A stretch of 64,000 nt of DNA from Terriglobales bacterium (GTDB taxonomy: Bacteria; Acidobacteriota; Terriglobia; Terriglobales; Acidobacteriaceae), in the NCBI GenBank assembly GCA_035573675.1, contig DATMAB010000015.1:310001-374000 (forward strand), read 5' to 3'. Positions 1 through 8,477 of the stretch are shown piece after piece. The notes beneath the pieces were generated by a model. It was not told where the DNA came from and did no database searches. It worked only from the letters and a program-made list of their open reading frames with translations. The first letter of the stretch is position 1. Each line of letters begins with the position of its first letter. Position numbers and translations under genes: made by a program.

Positions 1-105
1 CATGGTCAGCCCGACGACGGAGTGTCCCTCGGAGCGGAGCAAGGCTGCGACGGTCGAGGAGTCGACTCCGCCCGACATGGCGACGGCGATGGTGGATGCA
101 GCCAT
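1..105 (-). CDS. mnmA: tRNA-specific 2-thiouridylase MnmA (N-terminus only, cut by window edge)
   Basis: The first 35 residues are visible before the window ends. They start [24 protein letters not shown] is the PP-loop that binds ATP in N-type ATP pyrophosphatases, and the following residues fit MnmA. MnmA adds sulfur to U34 of Lys, Glu and Gln tRNAs, using sulfur delivered from a cysteine desulfurase. The gene immediately upstream on the same strand is a cysteine desulfurase, which supports the call. The start is the ATG at 103-105. The catalytic cysteines lie outside the window and cannot be checked. Confidence 0.88.
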   Translation of the reverse strand, partial: MAASTIAVAMSGGVDSSTVAALLRSEGHSVVGLTM

Positions 106-107
106 AA

Positions 108-248
108 GCAAAAAGCAATAAGCAACTAGCAATTAGCAATTAGCAGTTAGCATTTAGCCCCTAAGCTTTCATTCTAATGTCCGGGACTGGGACCGGGGCT
201 GCCACCTGCGCTCCAGGGCTAGGCGCTAATTGCTAACTGCTAAGTGCT
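108..248. repeat. TAGC-rich microrepeat between iscS and mnmA
   Basis: The gap is filled with variants of the words TTAGCAA, TTAGCAG and TAACTGC. They are densest at 110-160 and return at 225-245, where they run into the iscS stop. A similar stretch lies at 11560-11640. No gene or promoter is recognised here. The words look like a decayed intergenic microsatellite. Confidence 0.6.
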
Positions 249-1418
249 GACGGTTGCCCGGCGCTTCTGGTACACGGGTGAGAGTTCTCGCAGCCGCGCC
301 AGGGCCTCCGGCAGGACGGAAAGGGCAAAGTCCACGTCCTCGGCCGTGTTCTGTTTCCCCAAGCTGAAGCGCAGGCTGGCGCGCGCCCGCTCGGGAGCAA
401 GGCCCATGGCAGTCAGCACGTGGGAAGGCTCGACCGCACCAGACGAGCATGCGGCTCCGGTGGAAACCGCCAGGCCCTTGAGGTCGAGCGCAATCACCAG
501 GGCTTCGCCCTCAATCCAATCGAAGAAGATGTTGGTCGTAGTGGGGACGCGCGGCGCCCCGGCGCCATTCACACCCACGCCCTCGAATTCCGCGAGTATG
601 GTGGTTTCGATGCGGTCGCGCAGTTCCTGGAGGCGCGCCATCTGACCGTTGCGCAGGCTGTCGCCGGCCAGCTCGGCCGCCCGGCCCAGACCGACGATGC
701 CGGGCACGTTCTCGGTGCCGGCGCGGCGTCCGCGCTCGTGATTGCCGCCGTAAAACAACGGGCGCAACAGCGTCCCGCGGCGTACGTAGAGCGCGCCGGT
801 TCCCTGCGGGGCGTGCATCTTGTGGCCGGAGATGGTCAACAGGTCGCATCCGATCTTCTGCACATTAAGGGGAATCTTCCCGGCCGCCTGCACAGCGTCG
901 GTGTGGAAGTAGACATCGGCTTCGGCAGCGATGCGGCCAATCTCCTCGACTGGTTGTATGGCGCCGGTTTCGTTGTTGGCCATCATGATGGAGATGAGCT
1001 TGGTATTCGGCCGCAGTGCCCGGCGTACGTCGTCGGGGTCCACCAGCCCGCGGCCATCCACCGGAACGAAGGTGACTTCGCAGCCGCGCTGCTCCAGTTG
1101 CCTGGCGGAATGCAGAACGGCGTGATGCTCGATGGTGGAAGTGACCAGATGATCGCCCGGCTCAACCAGGCCGAAAAGCGCCAAGTTGTCTCCCTCGGTG
1201 CCGCCGGAAGTGAAAACCACCTCGGCGGGGCGGCAGCCGAGCAGCACGGCGACCGATTCCCGAGCCCGTTCCACCGCCGCCCGGGTCTGCTGGCCGTGAC
1301 GGTGGATGGAGGATGCGTTGCCGAACTGATCGGCAAAATAGGGACGCATGGCCTCCCACACCTCGGGCAGGACGGGGGTGGTGGCGTTGTTATCGAGATA
1401 GACGCGGCGCATGCTCAT
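240..1418 (-). CDS. iscS: Cysteine desulfurase (NifS/IscS family)
   Basis: A 392-residue PLP enzyme of fold type I that converts L-cysteine to alanine and a protein-bound persulfide for Fe-S cluster assembly and tRNA thiolation. Visible motifs are YLDNNATTP at the N-terminus, the TSGGTEGDN PLP-phosphate region, HTDAVQAAGK, the PLP lysine in SGHKMHAPQGTG and the catalytic cysteine loop STGAACSSG near residue 325. Length is normal for the family. MnmA follows directly on the same strand, so this desulfurase probably serves at least tRNA thiolation. The start is the first ATG; a second in-frame ATG lies two codons later and either could be used. Confidence 0.95.
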   Translation of the reverse strand: MSMRRVYLDNNATTPVLPEVWEAMRPYFADQFGNASSIHRHGQQTRAAVERARESVAVLLGCRPAEVVFTSGGTEGDNLALFGLVEPGDHLVTSTIEHHAVLHSARQLEQRGCEVTFVPVDGRGLVDPDDVRRALRPNTKLISIMMANNETGAIQPVEEIGRIAAEADVYFHTDAVQAAGKIPLNVQKIGCDLLTISGHKMHAPQGTGALYVRRGTLLRPLFYGGNHERGRRAGTENVPGIVGLGRAAELAGDSLRNGQMARLQELRDRIETTILAEFEGVGVNGAGAPRVPTTTNIFFDWIEGEALVIALDLKGLAVSTGAACSSGAVEPSHVLTAMGLAPERARASLRFSLGKQNTAEDVDFALSVLPEALARLRELSPVYQKRRATVST

Positions 1419-1805
1419 ATTCTACGCCCGGCGGGGCTGGCCCGGCTGGTGACCCTCCCCCCTCCCTATTTCTCTGCAAAATCGTCTTAACAAAGGGCTT
1501 GGCCGATTTGGGTTTGGCAAAATATTCAAGGCAAAGGGGTTAGAGGCAAAATAGTCAAAGGAAACGGGTTAGAGGTCGTGCACCTCGATGTATTCTCCTA
1601 GATAATACAAACACTTGAATATTAGCACGATGAGCGTAAGGTGTCAAGAGGAATCGCTGCGAGGTCGCGCGGTGCCCGTCGGCCTTCGCGCCAGCTCGTC
1701 TCCCACCCTTGCCGGAACGGCAATGCGCAGAGACGCGGCGCCCGTCCCGAATTCTTGAAGCCGCAAAGCAGCCAAGTGGGGAAGTGGCGTCGGCTTGCAT
1801 GTAGG
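1419..1805. other. Gene-free interval with a tandem repeat
   Basis: 387 bases between iscS and the VOC gene. Short open frames cross it on both strands, but none has a recognisable domain or good start signals. The part nearest iscS is AT-richer than its surroundings and holds a 29-base tandem repeat (1516-1573). The rest shows no clear structure. Confidence 0.6.
1516..1573. repeat. Imperfect 29-base tandem duplication
   Basis: Two adjacent 29-base units (1516-1544 and 1545-1573) both begin GGCAAAATA and end GGGTTAGA. They differ at a few central positions. The sequence is non-coding and AT-rich relative to the window. Confidence 0.75.
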
Positions 1806-2195
1806 CTAGGCGGCAGCGAGCGCACTGACCATGACGTAATACCCATCGGGATCACGGAGTGCGAATTCCCGGGTGCCGGTATTGGGGTTCAAATGGGGTT
1901 CCTCGTCCAGTCGAGTGACAAGGGCGCGCGCTCGAACCAGCGTCTCATTGAAGTCGTCCACACGGAAGAACAGGAGCAGTCCATTGCCAGGCGGCGCATG
2001 ATCGGGACTGGTCAGTGGCGGATGTCCGTGAGCTCCCCATTGGTGAAGGCAAAGCAAGACCGTTCCATCGGTGTCCAGGATTTGCCCGAAGTCCTCATGT
2101 TCAGGATTCGTTTCCGGCTGGCCAAACAGCGCCTGGTACCACTTGAAGCTGCGAGCAACATCAGCAACACCGATGATGGTCCACGTACGCTTCAT
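1806..2195 (-). CDS. VOC (glyoxalase/bleomycin-resistance fold) protein
   Basis: A 129-residue protein of the vicinal oxygen chelate superfamily. It has the usual opening (IGVADVARSFKWYQALFG), a central FFRVDDF strand and the closing FALRDPDGYYVMV motif that normally carries a metal-binding acidic residue. Members range from glyoxalase I to antibiotic-binding and dioxygenase proteins, and no substrate can be inferred. It stands alone between a gene-free interval and citrate synthase on the same strand, and may share the citrate synthase transcript. Confidence 0.8.
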   Translation of the reverse strand: MKRTWTIIGVADVARSFKWYQALFGQPETNPEHEDFGQILDTDGTVLLCLHQWGAHGHPPLTSPDHAPPGNGLLLFFRVDDFNETLVRARALVTRLDEEPHLNPNTGTREFALRDPDGYYVMVSALAAA

Positions 2196-2292
2196 CGCTT
2201 TCTCCTGCGGCTCAACTCCCGTTCAGTCTGACCCGGATATTTTGACACGGTCGCCCGGAGAGTCGGGTTTGAAGCGCGACCGGCGCGGCTAC

Positions 2293-3426
2293 TCAGCGCC
2301 GGTCGATGGGGACGTACGGGACCGGCGGCAGCGGGCCCTGGTACTCGGCGCGGGGGCGGATGAGGCGGTTGTCGGCGTGCTGCTCCAGCACGTGGGCGGT
2401 CCAGCCGCTGATGCGCGACACCGCGAAGATGGGCGTGAACAGGTCGATATCGAGGCCCAGCGCCGTGTAGGTGGAGGCGGAATAAAAGTCGACGTTGGCG
2501 TTGAGCTTCTTCTCGCGGTTGATGAACTCCTCGATCCTGCGGGACATCTCGAACCACTTGTGCTGGCCGCTGGACCGGCCGAGATCGTCGGACATCTGGC
2601 GCAGATGGGTAGCGCGCGGGTCTTCGGTGTGGTAGACGCGATGGCCGAAGCCAGGCACCTTCTGCTTCCTGGCCAGCATCGCCTTGACGTGCTCGACCGG
2701 GTCTTCGCCAGCCTCGTCGATGGCATGCAAGAGTTTCATCACCTCTTCGTTGGCGCCGCCGTGGAGCGGCCCCTTGAGCGCGCCGATGGCCGAGGTGATA
2801 GCGGAATGCATGTCGGAAAGCGTGGCCGCAGTGACGCGGGCAGCAAAGGTGGAGGCGTTCAGCTCGTGGTCGGCATGCAAAATGAGAGCCACATCCATGG
2901 CCTTTTCGGCGGTGGGAGAAGGCTTCTCGCCATTGAGCATGAGCAGGAAATTGGCGGCATGGGACAGGGAGCGGTCGGGCTCGACCACGGCGCGCCCTTT
3001 GCGGACGCGATCGTAGACGGCGACGATCTCGGCGATCTGCGAGGTGAGGCGATAGGTCTTGCGCAGATTGGCGACCGGGTCGTTGTGGTGGGCGTCCGGA
3101 TCGTAGAAGGAGAGCGCGGAGACCGCGGTACGCAGCACCTCCATAGGGACGGCGCTGCGCGGCGCCTGCCGCAACAGGCTGATGATGGCCGGGTCGAGCT
3201 TGCGTTCGGCCGCAAGATGCGCCTTCAAGTCGTCGAGCTCGCTGCGCGTGGGCAGCTTGCCGAACCACAACAGGTAGCAGGTCTCTTCGAAGGAGGAGTT
3301 GTCGGCGAGGTCGTGGATGTCATATCCACGATACGCGAGGATGCCGCGCTCCCCGTCGATATAGCAAATGCTGGAATTGGCTGCGACGATTCCTTCCAGC
3401 CCTTTGGCCGCCGTTGCGGTAGTCAT
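2293..3426 (-). CDS. gltA: Citrate synthase (or 2-methylcitrate synthase)
   Basis: A 377-residue member of the citrate synthase family, which condenses acetyl-CoA with oxaloacetate at the entry of the TCA cycle. The signature GPLHGGANEEV and the downstream GFGHRVY motif hold two of the catalytic histidines. The catalytic aspartate region is VDFYSA. The short length, without the N-terminal extension of E. coli GltA, is the dimeric type shared by citrate and 2-methylcitrate synthases. No prp genes lie nearby, so citrate synthase is the better guess. A GAGG sequence precedes the ATG at suitable spacing. It is divergent from the S46 peptidase. Confidence 0.93.
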   Translation of the reverse strand: MTTATAAKGLEGIVAANSSICYIDGERGILAYRGYDIHDLADNSSFEETCYLLWFGKLPTRSELDDLKAHLAAERKLDPAIISLLRQAPRSAVPMEVLRTAVSALSFYDPDAHHNDPVANLRKTYRLTSQIAEIVAVYDRVRKGRAVVEPDRSLSHAANFLLMLNGEKPSPTAEKAMDVALILHADHELNASTFAARVTAATLSDMHSAITSAIGALKGPLHGGANEEVMKLLHAIDEAGEDPVEHVKAMLARKQKVPGFGHRVYHTEDPRATHLRQMSDDLGRSSGQHKWFEMSRRIEEFINREKKLNANVDFYSASTYTALGLDIDLFTPIFAVSRISGWTAHVLEQHADNRLIRPRAEYQGPLPPVPYVPIDRR

Positions 3427-3614
3427 AACGTTGCCTCAGCTCGAGCGCGCAATCGGGCGCTGCGCTACTCCCTTTTTTATACTCCAAATCGGGGCACTTC
3501 GCGAAGTGACGGCAGTCACAGGCCTGTGTTCTCCCTGTTTGCGAGGCTGTTTGGAGGCCCTGTATAGTGGGCTCCCCGGAGGCGCAAACCCTGATGCCGA
3601 GTCGGGAATCCCCT

Positions 3615-5720
3615 ATGAGAATCGTCGCCTGCCTGCTCTGTCTTGGCCTGCTCCCGGCCGCAGCCGTGGCCGATGAAGGGATGTGGCTGTTCAGCGCGCC
3701 GCCCCTGGAACAGCTCCAGGCGCGGCACAAGTTCAGGCCGAGCCAGGAATGGCTGGACCATTTGCGGTTATCGTCGGTGCGCTTCAACAACGGCGGGTCG
3801 GGCTCGTTCGTCTCGGCCGATGGGCTGGTATTCACCAACCATCACGTCGCGGCGGAGTGCATCCACCAGCTCTCGTCGGAGGGCAAGGACTTCCTGAAGA
3901 ACGGGTACGTGGCGCGCAGCCGGGCGGAAGAGGCCAAGTGCCCGGGCCTGGAACTCAACGTACTGGGCAGCTTGCAGGATGTGACGGCGCAGGTGAACGC
4001 CGCCGTCAAGCCGGGCATGAACGACGCCGAGGCGGGCCGGGCGCAGCGAGCGGCCATGGCAACCCTTGAGGCCGATTGCGTCAAGCAGACCGGCCTGCGC
4101 TGCGACGTCGTGACCTTCTACTCCGGGGGCGCGTATCACCTTTATCGTTACCGCAAGTACACCGATGTGCGGCTGGTGTTCGCGCCCGAGCAGGACATTG
4201 CGTTCTTCGGCGGGGACCCCGACAACTTCAATTTCCCCCGATACGATCTGGACGTGGCCTTTTTCCGTGTTTATGAGGACGATAAGCCCGTCGTCCTGAA
4301 CCACTACTTGAAGTGGTCAGCGAAGCCGTTGAGGGAGGGCGATCTCATCTTCGTTTCCGGGCATCCCGGCTCGACCGGGCGCCTGAAGGCCATGGACGAG
4401 CTGGAATTCCTGCGTGACGTCTTCTACCCGTTCAGTCTGGCGTCCTACCGGGGACGCATCGAGATGCTGCGCAAGTTTTCGTCGGAGTCGGAGGAGAACG
4501 CGCGCATCGCCAAGGACGACCTGGACAGCCTGGAGAACTCACTGAAGGCGGTGACCGGCTACCAGGACGGACTGAACAATGCGGAAATCATGGCCGCCAA
4601 GCAGGCCGACGAAGACCGGTTGCGCGCGGCGATTGACGCCAACCCGGAGCTGAAGAAACAAGTGGGCGACGCGTGGAAGGACATCGACCGCGCGATGGAC
4701 ACCTACCGGACCATCTTTCTCTCCTACATCTTCCTGGAGCGGCGGGCCGGATTCCGCGGGAAACTGGCCGATTACGCGCGCACCCTGGTGCGTGCAGCCA
4801 GCGAGCGGCCGCGGCCCAACAGCGAACGCTTGCGGGAGTACCGCGATTCCGCCCTGCCTTCGCTGGAGCTGGACCTGTTCTCCACGGCACCCGTCTACAA
4901 GTCTCTGGAGACGGCGATGCTCGCCCATTCGCTGAACGAGATGCGGGAGCAGATGGGCGCACGCAACGTGGTGGTGGAGCGGGTGCTGAAGGGACAGTCG
5001 CCGGAGCAGGTGGCGCACGCGGCCATCGAAGGCACGCAGCTGCAGGACGTGAACGTGCGACGCCAGCTCTATGAAGGCGGCAAGAAGGCGGTGGAGGACA
5101 GCAAAGATCCGCTGATCGTCCTGATGCGGGACATCGATCGTGAAGCGCGGGCCGCCCGCAAGACCTACGACGACAATGTGGACTCCGTGCTGCGCCAGGC
5201 GGGAGCGCGTCTGGCAAAGGCGCGCTTCAGCATCAGCGGGACGGCCGAGCCGCCCGATGCCACCTTTACCCTGCGCCTGAGCTATGGCGCGGTGCGCGGC
5301 TACACGGAGAACAACAAGCCGGTTCCCTTCTTCACCACAATCGGCGGCGCGTTCAAGCATGCAGCCGACCACGGCAACCAGCCGCCCTACAAGCTGCCGG
5401 AAAGCTGGACCAAGAACCGTGCCCGGCTGCGGGCGGCCACGCCGTTCAACTTCGTTTCGACGGCCGACATCATCGGCGGCTCCTCCGGCAGCCCGGTGGT
5501 GAATACCGCCGCAGAGCTCGTGGGCATCATCTTCGATGGCAACATCTATTCCCTTTCGTGGAACTTCGCCTACTCCGACAAGCTGGGAAGGGCCATCGCC
5601 GTGGACGTTCGCGCCATCCAGGAGGCGCTGCGCAAGGTGTATGGAGCGACCGGGCTGGCGGATGAACTGCTGGGCGTGAAACCGAGGCCGGCGCGGAGGG
5701 GAAGGACGCGAAGGCAGTAG
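3615..5720 (+). CDS. Secreted S46-family dipeptidyl-peptidase (DPP7/DPP11 type)
   Basis: About 701 residues from the chosen ATG, which opens a signal peptide (MRIVACLLCLGLLPAAAVA). An upstream in-frame start would spoil the signal peptide. Peptidase S46 enzymes release dipeptides from oligopeptide N-termini in the periplasm. The catalytic histidine region is TNHHV (His76/77), the acidic residue lies in YDLDVAFFR, and the nucleophile is Ser624 in GGSSGSP. Eighteen residues after that serine is Gly642. In characterised enzymes this position is Gly in DPP7 (hydrophobic P1) and Arg in DPP11 (acidic P1), so DPP7-like specificity is inferred. NHHV replaces the more usual NHHC. Confidence 0.92.
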   Translation: MRIVACLLCLGLLPAAAVADEGMWLFSAPPLEQLQARHKFRPSQEWLDHLRLSSVRFNNGGSGSFVSADGLVFTNHHVAAECIHQLSSEGKDFLKNGYVARSRAEEAKCPGLELNVLGSLQDVTAQVNAAVKPGMNDAEAGRAQRAAMATLEADCVKQTGLRCDVVTFYSGGAYHLYRYRKYTDVRLVFAPEQDIAFFGGDPDNFNFPRYDLDVAFFRVYEDDKPVVLNHYLKWSAKPLREGDLIFVSGHPGSTGRLKAMDELEFLRDVFYPFSLASYRGRIEMLRKFSSESEENARIAKDDLDSLENSLKAVTGYQDGLNNAEIMAAKQADEDRLRAAIDANPELKKQVGDAWKDIDRAMDTYRTIFLSYIFLERRAGFRGKLADYARTLVRAASERPRPNSERLREYRDSALPSLELDLFSTAPVYKSLETAMLAHSLNEMREQMGARNVVVERVLKGQSPEQVAHAAIEGTQLQDVNVRRQLYEGGKKAVEDSKDPLIVLMRDIDREARAARKTYDDNVDSVLRQAGARLAKARFSISGTAEPPDATFTLRLSYGAVRGYTENNKPVPFFTTIGGAFKHAADHGNQPPYKLPESWTKNRARLRAATPFNFVSTADIIGGSSGSPVVNTAAELVGIIFDGNIYSLSWNFAYSDKLGRAIAVDVRAIQEALRKVYGATGLADELLGVKPRPARRGRTRRQ

Positions 5721-5750
5721 GGTTTTCCACGAAGGACAGATCTGCAAATC

Positions 5751-5825
5751 CCCGGGCTAAAGCCCTTCTTCATGCGCTCGGGACGCGGGGTCGCTGCGCG
5801 AGTCGGACCTAAAGGCCCGAGCCAC
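5751..5825. repeat. Solo REP-like palindromes
   Basis: A GGGCTAAAGCCC palindrome (5754-5765) and an imperfect CCTAAAGG/GGCCC unit (about 5805-5818) lie in inverted arrangement downstream of the peptidase. The CTAAAG core is the one found in the REP clusters around the RAYT gene at 27684-28301. This looks like a dispersed copy of the same family. Confidence 0.55.
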
Positions 5826-5870
5826 CAAGCCCCGCTCTCCCACCGTGGCAACCCCGTTTCCCCACCCTGC

Positions 5871-6713
5871 TCAGCCGGGCCAGATGGCGAGTGAGGTCTG
5901 GCTGAGAATCTGCTCCTTGACAGCCTCCGGGAGCGACAAGGCACGGAAGTCGGTGAGATTTTTCTTCATGTCCGGGACGCCCGGGCCGGGCCAGTCTGTG
6001 CCGAACAGCGTCTTGGAAGAGATTTCCTCCAGGCGCGGGAAGTAGCGCAGCAAGGCCTTGGGCGGGATGCCGCTGATATCGAGATAAACGTTCGGGTGCC
6101 GCCGGACCAGGAAGAAGGCCGTTTCCATCCACAGGGGGCGGCCCCCGTGCGCCAAAAGGACCTTCAGTTTGGGGAAGTCGACCGCGACATCGTCCACGTA
6201 AATAGGGTCGCCGTACTTGTTGCGGGCGCCGGGGAAGATGGAAGTTCCGGTATGGACCATGACCGGGATGCCGTTGGCCTCGGCGGCGCGATAGATGATC
6301 TCCAGCTCCTTGACGCCCTTCAGGTAATCGTTCGGATAGAGGAGCTGGTGTGGGGGGTGGATCTTGAACATGCGGATGCCGAGCCGCAGGAGTTCTTCAA
6401 CATCCCGCAGGACGTTGGCGCTGTGGCGCGGATGCAACCCGCCGCAGGGAATGAGCCGCCGCGGGTCTTCTTTTACATACTGGGCGACGAAATGGTGGAC
6501 CTCCGAGGTGAGCCCGATGACTTCCGGCGCTACGTAATTGATGAGGACGGCGCGCTCCACGCCCACTGCGTCCAGATGCTCGAGGAAGGCCTTGGGCGAG
6601 CGGCAGAGGGCTTCAATGTGCTCGAAGTCGCTGCGTTTCCTCTTCATGGCAGCCATGGCCTCCGGCTTGAAGAGGTGCATGGGCATGATGTGGACGTGGC
6701 AGTCAGTGATCAA
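5871..6713 (-). CDS. Amidohydrolase family 2 protein (ACMSD-like TIM barrel)
   Basis: A 280-residue metal-dependent hydrolase or decarboxylase of the amidohydrolase-2 family. Ligand motifs are visible in order: DCHVH at residues 4-8, the HTG histidine in mid-protein, LLAHGG, and the FGTDWPG aspartate near the C-terminus. The family includes aminocarboxymuconate-semialdehyde decarboxylase and gamma-resorcylate decarboxylase, both acting on aromatic-derived acids. It is the last gene of the minus-strand array that includes the aromatic-CoA cluster, so a role there is possible but unproven. Length is normal. Confidence 0.85.
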   Translation of the reverse strand: MITDCHVHIMPMHLFKPEAMAAMKRKRSDFEHIEALCRSPKAFLEHLDAVGVERAVLINYVAPEVIGLTSEVHHFVAQYVKEDPRRLIPCGGLHPRHSANVLRDVEELLRLGIRMFKIHPPHQLLYPNDYLKGVKELEIIYRAAEANGIPVMVHTGTSIFPGARNKYGDPIYVDDVAVDFPKLKVLLAHGGRPLWMETAFFLVRRHPNVYLDISGIPPKALLRYFPRLEEISSKTLFGTDWPGPGVPDMKKNLTDFRALSLPEAVKEQILSQTSLAIWPG

Positions 6714-6740
6714 GGCAGTGGTCAGTGGTCAGTGGTTAGA
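6714..6740. repeat. CAGTGGT microrepeat
   Basis: Three tandem CAGTGGT words lie immediately upstream of the amidohydrolase start codon. The related words CTGACCACTGACC occur at 55163-55200. Confidence 0.6.
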
Positions 6741-6807
6741 AAAACCGTCACCCCATAAGAGTGGCGGCGCCCGGCATAGTGCAGCCCGGGCGCCGGTATC
6801 CTAGCAC

Positions 6808-7455
6808 TTACTTCTTCGGGAAGGCGGGGTCGGCCTTCACTTCCTCGATTTGCGCCGTATGACGTTTGAGGTGAGCGGCCATGAAGACCATCCACTGGAC
6901 GCCGTCCATGGTGCCCGGCGGGCCGGCCTGCACACGCTGCCTCATCCCGTCGTAATTTGCGGCCAGGTAGTCGGCGTTTTCCTTGCGCATGCGCTCGAAA
7001 TCGGCGACCAGTGCGGTTTGCGTCGGCCAGCGGCCGGTCGGCTTGAGCGGATCCGGCGCCTGGAACTTGGTGGAACGATCGGGAACCATCTTAACGATAT
7101 TGGCCTCCTTGAGGGTGGCCTCTTTCGCCTGGGCTGGGTCCGCGGGCGACTCCATCATCTTGCGCACCATGCCCTGGAACATCTCCTCCGCCTTGGTGAC
7201 GTGCTCCGAGACTTCACCCACCGACCAGCGGTCCGCCGCAGGCTTGAACTTCCACTGCGCCTCGCTCAGGCCGTTGATCGAGGCCAGGAACTTCTCCCGC
7301 GTCTCGGCCAGATAGCGGAGGGCGAATTCCTTGTCATAGTTCGCGGGCACGGTGGGGTCCGACACAGGCGAATCCTGCGCCGCGGCCAGGGTCGAAAGCA
7401 CCAGCACCATCAAGATTGCAAAACTGCAGAACTTCCACTGCTTGCTTGCGTCCAC
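6808..7455 (-). CDS. Exported DinB-like four-helix protein
   Basis: A 215-residue protein with an N-terminal signal segment (residues 8-27, FCSFAILMVLVLSTLAAAQ). A DinB_2-type domain follows, with the typical LSEAQWKFKPAADRWSVGEVSEHV region. DinB-family proteins often bind a metal through three histidines and some are thiol-dependent transferases; the family is mostly uncharacterised. The start is GTG (7453-7455), supported by a strong Shine-Dalgarno AAGGAGG about 7 bases upstream. It lies downstream of hcrB on the same strand. Confidence 0.85.
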   Translation of the reverse strand: MDASKQWKFCSFAILMVLVLSTLAAAQDSPVSDPTVPANYDKEFALRYLAETREKFLASINGLSEAQWKFKPAADRWSVGEVSEHVTKAEEMFQGMVRKMMESPADPAQAKEATLKEANIVKMVPDRSTKFQAPDPLKPTGRWPTQTALVADFERMRKENADYLAANYDGMRQRVQAGPPGTMDGVQWMVFMAAHLKRHTAQIEEVKADPAFPKK

Positions 7456-7493
7456 GACTCTCCTCCTTACATTTAGTGCGACGGTTATCCCCT

Positions 7494-8477
7494 CTAACCC
7501 CGGGCGGCGGCCAGGACAGCACGCTTGGCGAATACCCGGATCATCTCGCGGCGATACTCCGGCGTCAGCGCCGAGGTGGTGAGCGGCTTGGCAATCCGGG
7601 CCGCCAGCTCGCCGACCACTTCGGCCACGTGCTCATCCACCTTTTTCCCGGCCAGGGCATCGCCGGCTTGCGGCACCAGCAACGGCGCTGGATTGACGGC
7701 GGTGATGGCCACGCGCGCGTCCTCGACCGTGCCGTTCGACTTCTTGAGCGCCACCGCGACGCCCGCCAGCGGGTAGTCGATAGAACCGCGAATACGCAGC
7801 TTCATGTAGGCGCCTCGCCAGCCCGCCATAGTCTCCGGCAGGAACACGCGGGTGAGCAGCTCGTCCCGCTCGCATTGGATGCGCGCATCGCCCAGGTTGG
7901 TGTAGAAATCTCGCAGTGGTAAGCGGCGGGTGCCGCGCGGGCTCGCTAGCTCGATCTCTGCACTCAAACAAAGCAGTGCGGGAGGCGTATCGCCCGAGAA
8001 CGCCGCCCAGCACTTGGCGCCGCCGGGCGCCACGTGGCAGAGGTCGCCATCCTTCTTGATGCAGAAACCGCAAGACTTGCGCCAGGCGAGCGACTGGTTG
8101 TACCAGAGGCAGCGCGTGTCCAGGCAGATGTTCCCGCCGATGGTCCCCATGTTGCGCAGGATGGGCGAAGCCACGGTAATGGCCGCCTCGCGCAGCACGG
8201 GATAGTTGCGGCGCAGAAATTCGGAGTCTTCGATCGCGGTGAGCGTGGTGAGCGCTCCGATCTCCACGCCCTGGCCGGGAATGACGCGGATGCCGTTGAG
8301 TTCGGCGATGCTGCGAATGTCGAGCACGTACCGCGGGGCGAACAGGCGCTGGCGCAGCGAGGGGATGAGGTCGGTGCCGCCAGCAATGATCTGGACGTCG
8401 GGAGCGTGCGTGCCGAGCAGGTCGACCGCCTCAGTCATGGTGCGAGGGCGCAGCAGCTTGAATTCAGGGAGGCTCAT
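7494..8477 (-). CDS. hcrB: 4-hydroxybenzoyl-CoA reductase-like FAD/[4Fe-4S] subunit (beta)
   Basis: A 327-residue FAD-binding subunit of a xanthine-dehydrogenase-family enzyme (CO-dehydrogenase medium-subunit fold). FAD motifs are IAGGTDL near residue 32 and NMGTIGGNIC near 110. Ordinary family members lack what follows: a cysteine-bearing insert of about 40 residues with C123, C139, C147 and C156. The spacing equals the four ligands of the extra [4Fe-4S] cluster reported for Thauera aromatica HcrB (C122, C138, C146, C155). That insert marks 4-hydroxybenzoyl-CoA reductases, which reductively remove the para-hydroxyl with low-potential electrons. The start overlaps the upstream gene's stop by 4 bases. 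The substrate is inferred. Confidence 0.85.
   Translation of the reverse strand: MSLPEFKLLRPRTMTEAVDLLGTHAPDVQIIAGGTDLIPSLRQRLFAPRYVLDIRSIAELNGIRVIPGQGVEIGALTTLTAIEDSEFLRRNYPVLREAAITVASPILRNMGTIGGNICLDTRCLWYNQSLAWRKSCGFCIKKDGDLCHVAPGGAKCWAAFSGDTPPALLCLSAEIELASPRGTRRLPLRDFYTNLGDARIQCERDELLTRVFLPETMAGWRGAYMKLRIRGSIDYPLAGVAVALKKSNGTVEDARVAITAVNPAPLLVPQAGDALAGKKVDEHVAEVVGELAARIAKPLTTSALTPEYRREMIRVFAKRAVLAAARG

Noticed and set aside
420-1490. A 356-codon plus-strand frame opposite iscS
   Set aside because: Antisense shadow of a well-conserved gene.
1555-1855. Minus-strand frames in the gap between iscS and the VOC gene
   Set aside because: No domain, poor start signals and overlap with the tandem repeat region.
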